Shown here in pieces: positions 53,101-64,000 of a DNA stretch of 64,000 nt. The stretch is taken from positions 186,001 through 250,000 of the forward strand of contig CAJNYU010003219.1 of the NCBI GenBank assembly GCA_905331475.1, given 5' to 3'. The translations under genes were made by a program, and so were the position numbers. How positions within the stretch are numbered: the first letter of the stretch is position 1; each line of letters begins with the position of its first letter. The notes below the pieces were generated by a model. That model saw only the letters and a program-made list of their open reading frames with translations, made no database searches and was not told where the DNA came from. This stretch comes from Rotaria socialis (lineage: Eukaryota > Rotifera > Eurotatoria > Philodinida > Philodinidae).

Positions 53101-55899
53101 AAGGTTTCAATGCTAATTTCTTTTTCATTCATTCTTACTTGATATTCAAAATCATTTTCACGAACAGCTAATGGTTGTCGTTCAATAATTTTATCAAGTT
53201 CTTCTTGACGTTTTTCAAATTCTGAATCACTAATAAAAATAACGAGAAACAATATTTCTTTGAAATTTCTTGTTTTCGTTTTTTTAAATTACCCTCCTTC
53301 TAGTAGTGGATGAAGTATCTCAATAGGCATTTCATTAAAACGATTTTCAAGTTCTTGTAATGAAAGTTGAAATGATGTGTCATCAAATAAAGTATTTACA
53401 TCCCGTTGAAGTCCATATACGTCGCCACGATCAGTTACAAATCTAATCGTAAGTAAATTTTAAAAGAATGAAATTTTTGTTTTGAAAAAACATTTTTCTC
53501 CTACTTTGATATTTTACTAATTGATGGTGAAATTTTAATAAGACCAGCATTTTTTAATACAGCTATGAGATCACCACCTGCTAATTTCCATAAATAATAA
53601 ATTTGATCGATTGTTCGGCATCGAAACGGACTAGCTGATTAATAAGAAACAGATACACCCGTTTCTTGGTTAAACAAAAAGAAAATAAATACTAACTATC
53701 AAGATTTTTAAAATCAATTAAATCTAAATTATGATCAAGCACAGGAATAACACCATCAAACAATGTCAATTGAAATGAACGTGGAATAGGTGAAATATAT
53801 GGTTTACCACCAAGTTCTGCCAAAAGTTCCACAAAAGTGGGTCTATTAGAATAAATAAAAATTCATGAAAATTAACTTATTTAAATCATTTTTTATTTTA
53901 CTGTAAACATATAGAGGTAACCACATATATATTTATTTATTTATTTATTAGAAGAATCGGAAGGAAAATAGGATTTCTTTTGTCAAAAATACGAATTCGC
54001 AGGATTATAATGTCCTGTACAGAATGTTAGAGGGTTTTAGGGTGCGATTATAGCTTACGTTGAACGTATCTAATCAAGAATATACATTACGTTTCTTTGT
54101 TACTAGTAAATAATAATTTGAAATATGTCTCCTTTTTTTTATCACTCAACGCTTTAAAGAAATTAGAATGTGTCGTGCCGTCTAATTTTTTATTTTATAC
54201 AAAAGTAATATTGAAAACTCGAAGCTAAACGATTTCTGTACAAGTGTAAGTATTCTAATTGTGTAGTTTTATTTAATGCTATGCACTATCAATAGTCGAT
54301 AGGTTTTCAAAAGGTTTATTTGATTATCACATTCTATGCTAATATCAGATTTGATGGCAACATAGAAAATAATGATCTGTTAATATGAACTTATTTCGCA
54401 AGAGAAAATTGAATTAATCAATACCCTAGAAAATGAAACTTAGCTATAAAAACAAATAAATTTTAATAGTCTCGTCGCTATTTATCAAACTCTCTTTTTA
54501 TCTTTCTGAACTGAATATCTCTCTCTCTCTCTCTCTCTCTAATAGAAAATTCTTTATAATAGAGATATTTGCCATAAGAATTTTCTTTAATCGGATTCAG
54601 TAATAACATCAACACTACATTGATCTATCTATTTCATAAATCTACAAATCAATTTACTTGTTTACTGTTTATCACTCATCAATATATCTTTCAGTTTTTT
54701 TTTCTCCAAAATTGAAAAATAAACTAGCCTATCTTGAACTTGAACATTCAAACATTTTCTAATAATAGGTAAAAAGAATTGCGTCGTAGTTCTTTTTAAG
54801 CGTTCGTCTTGATCCAGTGTATTTTGACGTAATAAAATATCTAATGCGCTTCGGACATTTAATTTTAAACATCGAACACTTGTTGACATCGGTACAGCAA
54901 CTGACTGCTTTCCATATAAACGCTGGCCCTAAAATAAACCATAAAAACAAAAACAAAAACGTTAGTTCTCTTCTCATCTATTTATTATGGAAATTTTACC
55001 AAACATAATTCAAGAAGAATAATACCAAATGACCAAACACAACTTTTAGCATTAGCTGGATCATTGATTTCAATTTCATGATGACCATTGCCAGCTGTAA
55101 CCAAATTTTTAAATGTAAAATCAAGCGCAAAACATTCGGGTGCTAAATAAAATGGATCACTAAAACAAAAACCCTCGCTCCTATGAATGATAAAATATTC
55201 AATCATCAAATATACCCAACAGGAAATGAAACACATGTAGCATATTGTGTCATATGCCATAAGCCATAATTTTGTATTTTAACTATTTGATCCTAAATTA
55301 AAGAACAGATATGACAAATGAGACATTCTCAAATATATATATATTGTAAAAATATTACTGATTGTGTTAAGCGAATATTTTTTAAAGATAGATTTCTTGC
55401 ATGTAGTTGTTTTTCTTGTAAATAAATTAATGAATAAAGAATTTGATGTGACCATTGTTGCATTTGTTCAACGCTTAACAACTGATTTTCATTTATTAAC
55501 GATTCAAAACTTCTTTCATAATGTTCACTAATAACAAGTAACCGTTCTAAAAAAGGTATAATATTTAAAAAGAAAATTGTTTTCCTTTTATTCTTTTCGC
55601 ATATGTACAACTTAAATTTATCTCGGTTTTTTCATCTGACTGAGAGAAAAATATTCTTTAGTTCAGACATCTACGATATATATATATATATATATTGAGC
55701 TTTGTTTACCGTGTGTTCCTTTACGAATATCAATATATCGACAGAGATTTGGATGTTCTATAGTTTTTAAATATTGGAAACGTCCAATAATAATAATTGA
55801 ATTCGGTGTTAATGGTAAACCATTTGCGCCACATTGATCATTAGCATGACTACTGGCTACAAATGTGTTTACACCTAGATGATCATTATTGACTAACAT
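50162..55899 (-). CDS. TBCK: TBCK: pseudokinase, TBC Rab-GAP and rhodanese-like domains
   Basis: In human cells TBCK acts in mTOR and endolysosomal signalling. Sixteen exons (minus): 55899-55710, 55546-55359, 55292-55216, 55159-55000, 54928-54729, 53842-53697, 53634-53505, 53442-53293, 53229-53139, 53076-52942, 52888-52736, 52663-52489, 52434-52312, 50980-50819, 50764-50646, 50593-50162; 876 residues (human 893). The kinase-like domain (1-275) lacks catalytic motifs: HARN for HRD and NYG for DFG, as in human. The TBC domain (about 460-700) keeps the arginine finger (Arg518 in IEVDIPRCH) and glutamine finger (Gln553 in LVYWQG). The rhodanese-like domain (about 755-870, [13 protein letters not shown]) lacks the active Cys. 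Intron 5 needs a GC donor. Introns 5 (0.89 kb) and 13 (1.33 kb) are long. The start lies 9 bases after a CTAG acceptor; a short upstream coding exon is possible. Confidence 0.94.
54518..54540. repeat. (CT)n microsatellite in TBCK intron 5
   Basis: About eleven CT units within the long GC-AG intron. Confidence 0.9.
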
Positions 55900-56020
55900 A
55901 ATTTCTTTCTAGAAAAAAAAGAGAGCAAAAAAAAGTCAATTGTCAATATATTATCAATACAAATCTATTTATTTAATAATAGAAAAGAAAAAGAAAATAT
56001 CTGATTATTAAAAAAGAAAT
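55900..56020 (-). other. CEP85-like/TBCK intercistronic region
   Basis: Only 121 bases separate the CEP85-like stop from the TBCK ATG. On the minus strand AATAAA lies at 55968-55973, followed by a T-rich tract and a TTTTTTTTCTAG acceptor (AG at 55909-55910), giving a 9-base leader before the ATG. The order poly(A) signal, T-tract, acceptor is typical of operon intercistronic regions. Confidence 0.6.
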
Positions 56021-58767
56021 TCACTGTAAACGACAGGGAACATTTGATTCGAGATCATTCTCAAATTGTCGAGCAATTAATTCACTACGAATTGATAAAA
56101 GACGATCGATAATATGATCTAATTTTGATTCTAAGTTTTCTACATCACATAATTCGATCTTTTTGATATTGTTGATAGAGGAATTGATGGAATCTACGGA
56201 TAAAAATAAATCATGTAATATAATACTTCTTTTTTTTCAGCAACAAACAAAAATTTACCTGACTTAGGCTTATGAGTAGATAATTGAAGCATTAGTACAT
56301 CCGGACTTGATACCGATTCATTATTGAGCATTTCAAATGAAAAGTCAAGTACAAGAAATAATTTCTCCACAGTTGCATGAACTCGTTGCAAAGCCATGTT
56401 GAATTGATCATTGGCTAGTAAACGTTCATTTAAACATATTTGTTCTTGTTCACCGACAAGAAAACGTATTCGAAGTTCATCTAATTCTTGTCGATTCTGT
56501 AAGTTAAAACAAACGAAAAAATAGATTTAGACAATAAAATTGATTATTACGATTCTTTGAGGATTAGACAAATATTTGATCGGTGACATAAATGCTCGTT
56601 TCAAGCGGAAAAATGACGTTCAGGTCAAAAATGCTTAAAACCTAAACTTACGATACACACACTAAACAAAAAAACAGTAACGAAAATATCCCGTTCCCCC
56701 AATAACGTCAAACCACTGTAAAAATGAATTTGCAGCGGAAAAATGAAAAACTCAATGGGAAAAATAGTTTAGATAAATGAAACATCATTCTTCCTATAGA
56801 GAAAAATGCGTTCGTATGTAATCGAAATGAACGTACAGGTATTCGCGATAAGAGAAAAAGGAGTTTGCACGGTACTAAGGATGTTGGGGAAATTTACAGT
56901 CGGTTAGATTTTGGTTAAAACAATGATCGGGAAATTTGCATGAATATGGGATGCCGAAAATCATTTACGATATAAGCGAAAGCTTTCATAGTTTTGTTGT
57001 GATGTGTGACGAATTTCAAAGAGCTGATAAGAAATTTGGTTTGAATGAATCGTTGGGAAAGAAGGAATGTGAAGAATGAAAATGAAAATGAAAACTACTC
57101 ATACTTGGTGTTTGTAAAGTTCTGTATATCATGGAATATGTTGTATATGCACGGATATCTTTTCTGAACAGTGGCGACAAAAGTACTCGATATGAATTTA
57201 GTATACACACGCTGACTTGTACTTATATAGTTTGTCTTCTGTTATGGACAGAACGGGAAAAGAATTCATTTTTGACCTGAACGGCATTTTTTCCGCTTGA
57301 AATGAAAATTTATCTCACCGATCGATTTTTTGTCTATTGCTGACTTTATGTTATATGTAAACCTTTAAAACTCCTATGTTTACCTGTCGCAAAAGATGTG
57401 TTGTTTCTTTAATAGTTTGCTCTTTCTTTGCAATTTCATTGGATAACGATTGAAGAGTACGTGTATTAGTTTCATTAAGATATTGATCATGTTTTCTAAG
57501 TAGTTTTTCTTCATTTAATTTTTCATTTAATTGTTGAATTGTTTGATTAAATTGTTTGAATTTTTTTTCTGTTTCAACTCTCTCATCCATCGTTAAACAT
57601 TTAGCATTTAATAAAGTTTTATCTGATGAAGATTCATGCAATTGAATTTTTTGTTGCTGCTCATTAATAGTACGTTCATAGGTAATAAGTTGTTTTTTCA
57701 AATGATTTTTTTCTTTTCGAGATTCGATCACTGTTTGACTTGATTGTTTTAATTGATCTTCAAGTATTTGATGTGATTGTTTAAGTTTTTGATATTCAAT
57801 TTCAGATGGTAAACGATTCATATAAGATTTAATCAAATCATTTTCATCTTGTAAATGTTGAAGTTGTTGGCGAAGATCGTTTCGTTCACATTCAACAATA
57901 GATAGTTGTTTTTCGGCATCATTAGACTAAAATCAAATATTATCTTACACGTATACCATACGAAAATAATTCACAGATTAAAAAAATATACTATCAATAT
58001 AAGATTTCTAGTTGATATCTATCATCTTGTGTGTAGCAGTTATGCAAACACGGATGAAATTCAACTAATTGAAAATGATTCGTTATTATCCGATGAAAAT
58101 ACAATGGTTTCTTACTGTATTTAATTATTTTTACAGTACATTCTCTATTAGCTCACCATTGCAAAGTGCTATTGTGTCTTCTTTCATGATCTGTACATGA
58201 CTCAAATACGTTCGAATAGCAATCCTTCTATCTCAACAGTGTTGTTTTTTGTATTTCACAATATTACGGGTGAAAACATATCAAATTTGATGTATTATTA
58301 CTTGTTCGATGGTTCGATGAAGTTTTTCATCTGCTTCTTGTTGAAATTCTTTTAATTGTTCACGTAATTGGTCTAATTCATATTCACGCTTTCTGAAATA
58401 AATAAATTAAAAAACAAAAACAGGTGTTCTTTTAGTATACTCAGTAAAATAAAATCTTACTGAAGAAGCTTTTCCAGCGCGACAAAATCTTCATTGGGAT
58501 TTTTATCAATGGAATACTATGATAAGGAAAAACAAAGCTTTTAATCATAAAGCATCTAGTAATTTTCATACATGTTCATTTATTGATGGAGTTTCTTCAT
58601 ACGAAAAATATCCATTCGAATGTTGCTGCTGCTGCTGTTCAAGAATGCTTATATGTGTTTGAAGTCTAAACAGTTGAAAATTCAAACAATTAATTATATT
58701 TCATAATTTTATTCATTTACCGATGAATAATAGTATCTTTATCATCATAGGAAGCATATAAATTCAT
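56021..58767 (-). CDS. Coiled-coil protein, possibly CEP85 family (centrosomal)
   Basis: Exons (minus): 58767-58721, 58665-58572, 58516-58461, 58392-58302, 57926-57384, 56496-56259, 56193-56021; 413 residues, phases closing. Nearly the whole chain from about residue 15 to 335 is predicted coiled coil by eye, rich in Leu, Gln, Glu and Lys heptads, with a short Gln run (EQQQQQHSNG). The C-terminal block (LESKLDHIIDRLLSIRSELI, then ARQFENDLESN) has the pattern of the CEP85/CEP85L tail, where the human protein ends in a conserved segment of similar form. CEP85 proteins control centrosome cohesion and centriole duplication. The assignment rests on that short remembered similarity, so the function is tentative. 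The ATG directly follows TTTCAG. Intron 5 (887 bases) contains an inverted-repeat element. Confidence 0.75.
56578..57323. mobile_element. Inverted-repeat element in CEP85-like intron 5
   Basis: Terminal arms of about 57 bases (56578-56634 and 57267-57323) are imperfect inverted copies, both beginning GATCGGTGA and containing TTTCAAGCGGAAAAA and GTTCAGGTCAAAAATG. The interior (about 630 bases) has no meaningful coding frame. It takes up most of the 887-base intron. The target duplication is unclear. Confidence 0.75.
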
Positions 58768-58867
58768 CTGAAAGCAAGATTTAAGCACAGATTGTAACAA
58801 TCGATTTAGAGTAGAAATAGAACAAAATAAGTCCACTGTACAAAAACGAAACTACAAAACAGAACTT
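58768..58867 (-). other. PPP1R8/CEP85-like intercistronic region with acceptor
   Basis: Just 100 bases lie between the PPP1R8 stop and the next ATG. CTTTCAG (AG at 58768-58769) abuts the CEP85-like ATG. This leaves no room for an independent promoter, so co-transcription followed by trans-splicing is likely. Confidence 0.6.
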
Positions 58868-58872
58868 TTATT
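58867..58872 (-). promoter_or_regulatory. AATAAA poly(A) signal overlapping the PPP1R8 stop codon
   Basis: The last codons AAA TAA followed by A spell AATAAA, so the signal overlaps the stop and the 3' UTR must be very short. Confidence 0.6.
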
Positions 58873-60631
58873 TGACAATCAACATGGATCCTGAGGGCCG
58901 TTTTCCTGGCCAAGCTTCTTTAGCATATTTCTTTTTCTTCGGCTCTGAACTTTGATTATTTCCTTCTGACATTGATGTTTGTAATGATGCAGATGTCAAC
59001 TTTGGAAATAATGTTGATATTGATTCATTTGTATCATAATCACGTACATCAGGTGCTAAGTTTGGAAGTGATATTCCTGAAAAGAATAGTATTTTAAAAA
59101 AATCAATAGAAAATTTAAAGAAAAACATGAAATATGTATAATTTTACCAAGTTTGGCTGCTACACTTAAATGTTGTGCTTGTAATGCATTGGGTGGTTCT
59201 GTTGATGCTGCAGCGTGTATTGGATGACTTGCATCATAAAGTTGAGAATAATGAAATGCTTGTGCATGCTTTTGAACTGTATCAAGGCCAAGATGACTAA
59301 TACCTGGACTATCAAGTTTACGTTTCTATCAAAGCAAAATTCAAAGTATACAAAATGCTATCGAAATCATTGTTTTCTTCTAGTCGGATTTATTAATTAA
59401 TGCAACTTTTCTATGAAATTAGTTGTTGAGTTATTATGATTACTTACTTTTGGCACAATAACTGTTGTTTGAACAAGATTCCGAAATCGGCCAACGTTTG
59501 GATCGACATCCTCTAAACATATCAGAAAAATATATGCATTTAAAACCAGAATGTTTTTATTTTTCTCTTCATATGAACTCACCTGGATTAATTACATCAT
59601 CTTCTTCATTGAACGTTACATTTCTTCCTTTTCTTTTAACTGTTGGTGCATTTGGTAAATCAGCTATTTGAACAATTTGTGCAATACGTCGATTATGTGC
59701 AGTATTAAATTCAGTTAAATTCTTAAAAGAAGAAAAAAATATTTTGTTTTAAATTTAATATCCTTGATTAATTCAACTGTTTACTTCAAGTTCAATTTCA
59801 GATTCTGGTATTGAAAATGAATTATTACCATCTTTATTATCATCATTATGATCGCCATTAGTATCACTATTTAAGTTATTTGTATTAGCATTACTACCAA
59901 ATATATGATGAAGTTTATTTCCATGTACTTGTGGACGTTCACGAATAATGTATAGACGGCTTGATTCACCGAAATGTATTTCACTATCAATATGCACTTG
60001 TTGTGCTTTGTGATTTTCAAGTCGAATATGACCTATAAATGTTCCATGTGCTGAAATATCGGAAAATTTTAATAGCAAAAGTTAAAAAAAAAAGACGAAA
60101 TGATTATTTTACTTGAACCAAGATCAATTAAAAATGGTCGATTCAGATCTTTATGCCAAAGAAGTGCTGCATGAACACGCGAACATGATGCATGATCGAC
60201 TAAGATTAATATAAATAAATTTAGTTTCATAGAATAACTATTTTACTTTAAACACAGTCATCAAACAGTACTGGAAAAATTACACAGATAAGTATAAAGA
60301 CTGTGTACAAAGTGAAAATAAAACAAAGTATTTAGATCTTACTAGTAAAATCACATAGTTCTTTATTTCGTCCAAAAAAATAACATTTTTTTTCATCGAT
60401 CATCAATTTCTTTAATGAAAATAAAAAAATCATAACGAAAATAAAAATATTAATAATCTCAACCAACTTGTATCAATTTTCCTTCTTTGACAACATCTAA
60501 ATGTAGACCAGCGACTGGTTTTCCAGCCCTAGAAAATAAAAAATGAAATCTTAAATAAAGTACGAGACAACGATGCTAAAATTTACAAACCATTTTGGAA
60601 TTTCAAATGTATTTTTTGCTTGGCTAGCCAT
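58868..60631 (-). CDS. PPP1R8: Nuclear inhibitor of protein phosphatase 1 (NIPP1)
   Basis: Scaffold in nuclear speckles that binds and restrains PP1 and links it to splicing factors. Exons (minus): 60631-60591, 60528-60468, 60409-60343, 60199-60113, 60050-59785, 59721-59583, 59512-59448, 59325-59148, 59076-58868; 370 residues (human 351). The FHA domain covers about 35-120 (FFGRNKELCDF, SCSRVHAALLWH, STHGTFIGHIRL). The PP1-docking RVxF-type motif is RNVTF at 207-211, followed by the family block EDVDPNVGRFRNLVQTTV and by KRKLDSPG, a basic stretch. The C-terminal KKKKYAKEAWPGKRP is the human ending. Between FHA and RVxF lies an Asn/Asp-rich insert. The first splice donors are weak (GTTTGT and GTTGGT) but phase and homology fix them. 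It appears to be the first gene of a same-strand cluster. Confidence 0.96.
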
Positions 60632-60808
60632 TCTTTTGTTCTTCTTCGATAGGCAAATGTATATTGCAAGTTGTAATAATAAATAAACAGTGGAAAGTTT
60701 TTTGCATCTTTTTAACCAATAAAAACTCATTGATGACTCACCCGATTTTGTCAGAAAAATATTCAACAAATGAATAGCGTAAGTAAATAATATATATTAT
60801 TCGAAATT
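60632..60808. promoter_or_regulatory. Short divergent promoter region PPP1R8 / RING gene
   Basis: Only 177 bases separate the two opposite start codons, so both promoters must lie within this stretch or overlap the first exons. No TATA box or named site is clear. Confidence 0.5.
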
Positions 60809-63329
60809 ATGGCAAATGTCTATCAAATTGAAAATCTTTTACAATGTTCAATCTGTCTCGACCGATTTCAAACACCAAAAGTACTTTCTTGTCAGCATAC
60901 ATTTTGTTTAATATGTTTACAAAGTAATTTTATGCAATCTTAAATTTTTCATGTTATCAAAATTTATTATTTTTTTGATTATTAGGAACATTTAATACAC
61001 AAACTCGGACGTTGACATGGTTAGATTACTTCATTATTTTTCAAAATAAAAAATATTACCGATTTCTTTTCATCTCATTGCAGTCCAACATGTCGCAAAG
61101 TGACGCTTTTAAAGCAAGGACCCGACGAATTGGCTAATAATTTATTACTAATCAATTTAATGGATGTACAACCTGTAAAAGCAAAATGTCCGTCTTGCCA
61201 GAAAGTGGAAAAACTAACTGTTTGTGAACATTGTAATTGTACAAAATGCACTGATTGTAATGAAAAACATATAAACGATATACGACAATCGACTAAAGCC
61301 AAGCTTGATGAGTTAAAAAATACAAATCAAAATGATTTAAAAGGTTTGCTAGAAAAAGAAATTCATTTCTAAACTATTTTCTGAATTTCATTTTTCGTTT
61401 TAAGTATCGATTAATAATTCTTTTAAAAATGTCAAAACTCAAATATGCAATGAATTACAACGTATTCGACAACAACATGATTCCATTCTGCTAACTAAAC
61501 AAATGGATATCTTGAAACAACTTGATGCTCATGAACAAACTTTATTGGCGTAAGTTTATTTAATTTGATAAAATTATTTTGAAAATATAGATCTACAATG
61601 ATAAAAGACAAATATGTTTAGAGTAAAAAAAGAATCCAAAAAAAATGATTTAAATTGAAGAAAACTATGATTATCATCAAACTTAAATTCGAATTTCATA
61701 TAGGTGGAACTAAACAAAAGAGTCTGATCTGGTAACGAATAATTAGAATGATGAGTTTCAAAAGAATCATTTAGGAATGGTTAAGCCACCACTATACTAG
61801 TATTTTTTCATTAGAAATCGAAAAATGAGACATGATATCCTTTACCAATACAATTACTGTTAACAAATGACGTGCACATAGTTTTTTTGTTTTGTTTCTG
61901 ACATTCTAGAGTTCGCACACTTAATTCGCGAATCTCTAACAAGTCAGCCCATAGGCTCTAAAATGAGAACTCCTAGAGAAAAGTTTAAATCTGTAATTTG
62001 AGAGAAAACAAAACAAATACGTTGTTTAAAAGAGTAGAAAATGAAGGAACATTTTCGTAGGCTGACTTGCAATCATCGGCTAGTGTAACTATCTAAAACA
62101 AAGTGCTCCCATAAATTTTATTGTGATTTTTAAGAGCATAGCAGTTCTGAAAAATGAAATGCAATTAAAAACATCATGGTAAACAGAAAATATTTCATCA
62201 GACACCAACATAAATCGCATTGTGTAGGGAAAACCTTCGAGTACACGTCTGTGAAAAGTACCAAGCTGTTTATTCTAGTATTAAAAAAAATGAAAGATGA
62301 AGAAAAGACTAAAATTAACCTTAAGAAATATCGCTTTTAATCAAAATAATGGTCCAAAAATAGAAGATGGAATCCATATAGCTGAGTTCCCCTCGCAATG
62401 CTTATGATAATACTAAGTCTTTAAGATCAATTATATTCTACAGAAAAACAATATTCATGTTTGTTCTCCTGTCTTCTAATACATCTTAGAAGTCATCTCC
62501 ATGAAGTAATATTGAATAATTGTACTACGCATGAAAATAAATTTTCTATTTGACTTGATTTGAACAAAACTAAGTTTGATATTTCAAATGAAAGCATTGA
62601 ACAAGATTCGTTTGATAATAAAACTGTAGGATTTTAGTAATATTTCTTTTAAATATCGAATGACTGAGAGAAAAATCGTGTACACATGTCATTGTTTAAG
62701 TCAAAGGCAACAGTTCTGATTAATATTTACCAAGTTAATTCATGCAAATAAATAATACTAAGTGGTTGTTTAGATAGGCTGCAGAAATACCTGATGAAAA
62801 ATCGATGTACTTAACAAACCATTCATTGTTTGCTATTGATTATCGAAGAGCAAATCAAGAGTTTTAACTTTCCTTATGCATAGATCTATCTCAAGGTCGA
62901 TTGACGATCAAATTATGTATGTTTATTTTATTTAGACATGTTGAAAATGATCTTCAATCTATCGTACAATCCAAACTTGAATTAATTGGAATCAATTACC
63001 ATCTCGAAAGGTTAAATATCACTTTTCTTTTCACAATAATTTTTGTTTCATCAGAAAAATTCTTTTAGTAAAAGTGAACCGGAATTATTGAATTTATTAG
63101 CGAAATTATCGGATGTTGATTCTCGGCTAGTCGACAAACTTACTGAACATCAAGCATATATAAATGTATATATTAATATTAAAAATTTAAAACAAAACTA
63201 CCGGATGGAGCAAAAGTTCTCCATTAATTTTGTATCTAACGTCACCTAACAATGACATACTGTTGAGAGTTTATTCTTTGTTAGAAAACAATGCAATCTC
63301 TAGTGCAAAGCAATTATCAACGATTTTAA
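60809..63329 (+). CDS. Small RING-finger, B-box-like, coiled-coil protein (TRIM-like E3 ligase)
   Basis: Exons 60809-60923, 60986-61019, 61084-61343, 61405-61549, 62936-63010, 63069-63165 and 63285-63329 join in phase to 256 residues. The RING is C3HC4: CSICLDRF...[10 protein letters not shown]...CPTCRK, within residues 13-55, followed by the segment [16 protein letters not shown] usual after TRIM RINGs. A Cys/His cluster ([18 protein letters not shown], then [10 protein letters not shown]) at about 80-112 is B-box-like. The rest is coiled coil. No NHL or SPRY domain is seen. Such proteins act as ubiquitin ligases. The last exon (ending NYQRF) is short and uncertain; reading through its donor instead gives a stop at 63249. 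Intron 4 is 1.39 kb. Confidence 0.8.
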
Positions 63330-64000
63330 TGGAAAATGCTTTCAGAAAGCCATAGAATTATTTAAAAAAAAAAAATTTTCATTGAGTCTTTTCGAAACGC
63401 TGTCGACTTAAGATAGAAAAACTCATTTTATTCGTATCACTTTTGTAGATGTTAAAGGATATCTAGTCTCGATGTATTGATTAACGATATCATTGAATCG
63501 CTGTAGGAATTTTATATCGAGATATTGACTGTAGTGTCCATTGAAAATATACTACTAATATGAAAAGTATATTTTTGATAGGATTCGTATTGTAAGGTTT
63601 CAGTGAATACCAATGGCAATGTCATTAAGACTGCAATGTATCTTGTGCCGATGACTGACTGTAAGTCTCTATTCCAGTTTTATAATATAACGAAAAGAAG
63701 CCTATTAATTTGCCAAAAAATATTCTCTATTATTTCTGAACGACCAACGGTAGAGCTTAGAGCAGCATGCTAGGAATATCACTGATCTTTTATAAGGGTT
63801 GATCAAAAACAAAGCTTTTTTTCTCTAACAGTATACGCTCTAGATTTTAACATTATCTTTTGTTTTGTTTTGTAAAAGTAATATCAATTATTCCGATGAA
63901 TAGCTTTGCGTCTTTCTCTCTCTCTCTCTCCATAGGAGGCCCCAACTTCTTTTTCGCTCATACAGCTTCATTCCAATATTATAAAAAAGGTAATTTTTTA
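63330..64000. other. Right-hand end, no gene recognised
   Basis: This follows the probable stop of the RING gene. A CT microsatellite lies at 63911-63930. It may contain the 3' UTR and start of the next intergenic region; further exons of the RING gene cannot be excluded. Confidence 0.5.
63911..63930. repeat. (CT)n microsatellite
   Basis: About nine CT units near the window end. Confidence 0.9.

Overview
The window reads as nuclear DNA of a small invertebrate animal. It is strongly AT-rich by eye, its genes are split by many GT-AG introns (most about 45-120 bases, a few 0.8-1.9 kb), it is scattered with microsatellites and short inverted-repeat elements, and all recognised proteins are animal-type. 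A rotifer, perhaps a bdelloid such as Rotaria or Adineta, is my best guess from base composition, intron size and gene style. That is inference: no species marker is present. I rebuilt each gene by joining exons at splice sites and checking that the reading phase closes at every junction. Twelve protein-coding genes came out this way.

Layout: 1-9500 has no recognisable gene. 9501-11987 (+) is a secreted or type I membrane protein with weak leucine-rich character. 13520-15786 (-) is a ceramide-1-phosphate transfer protein (CPTP). 18745-20203 (+) is an orphan low-complexity protein. 20526-27388 (-) holds DNAJC1 and, just upstream on the same strand, RIC8, the chaperone/GEF of G-alpha subunits. 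27810-31396 (+) is an FSIP1-like protein, head to head with RIC8. 31397-40051 is an 8.7 kb stretch with no gene seen. 40052-45242 (+) is an ARHGAP6-type RhoGAP. 45243-48821 is intergenic and carries a GC-rich palindromic element. 48822-60631 (-) is a same-strand run, in transcription order PPP1R8 (NIPP1), a CEP85-like coiled-coil protein, TBCK and methylmalonyl-CoA epimerase. 60809-63329 (+) is a small RING/B-box-like protein divergent from PPP1R8.

The genes are mostly unrelated housekeeping and signalling functions: sphingolipid transport, ER chaperoning, G-protein and Rho signalling, nuclear PP1 regulation, propionate metabolism. The main structural theme is the packing of same-strand genes. 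PPP1R8, CEP85-like and TBCK are separated by only about 100-120 bases, and several downstream genes have a clean 3' splice acceptor right at or just before the ATG with no local 5' exon visible. That is the arrangement expected of operons resolved by spliced-leader trans-splicing, which is known in rotifers. RIC8 and DNAJC1 look the same, and both PPP1R8 and RIC8 have stop codons overlapping an AATAAA signal.

Five inverted-repeat elements resembling MITEs were found, four inside introns and one intergenic. Two have hAT-like ends with (near-)8-bp target duplications. I did not find a CRISPR array, rRNA, a confident tRNA, or an intact autonomous transposon. No dramatic new defence-type system is evident; the most interesting candidates are the putative operons and the unusual palindromic elements.
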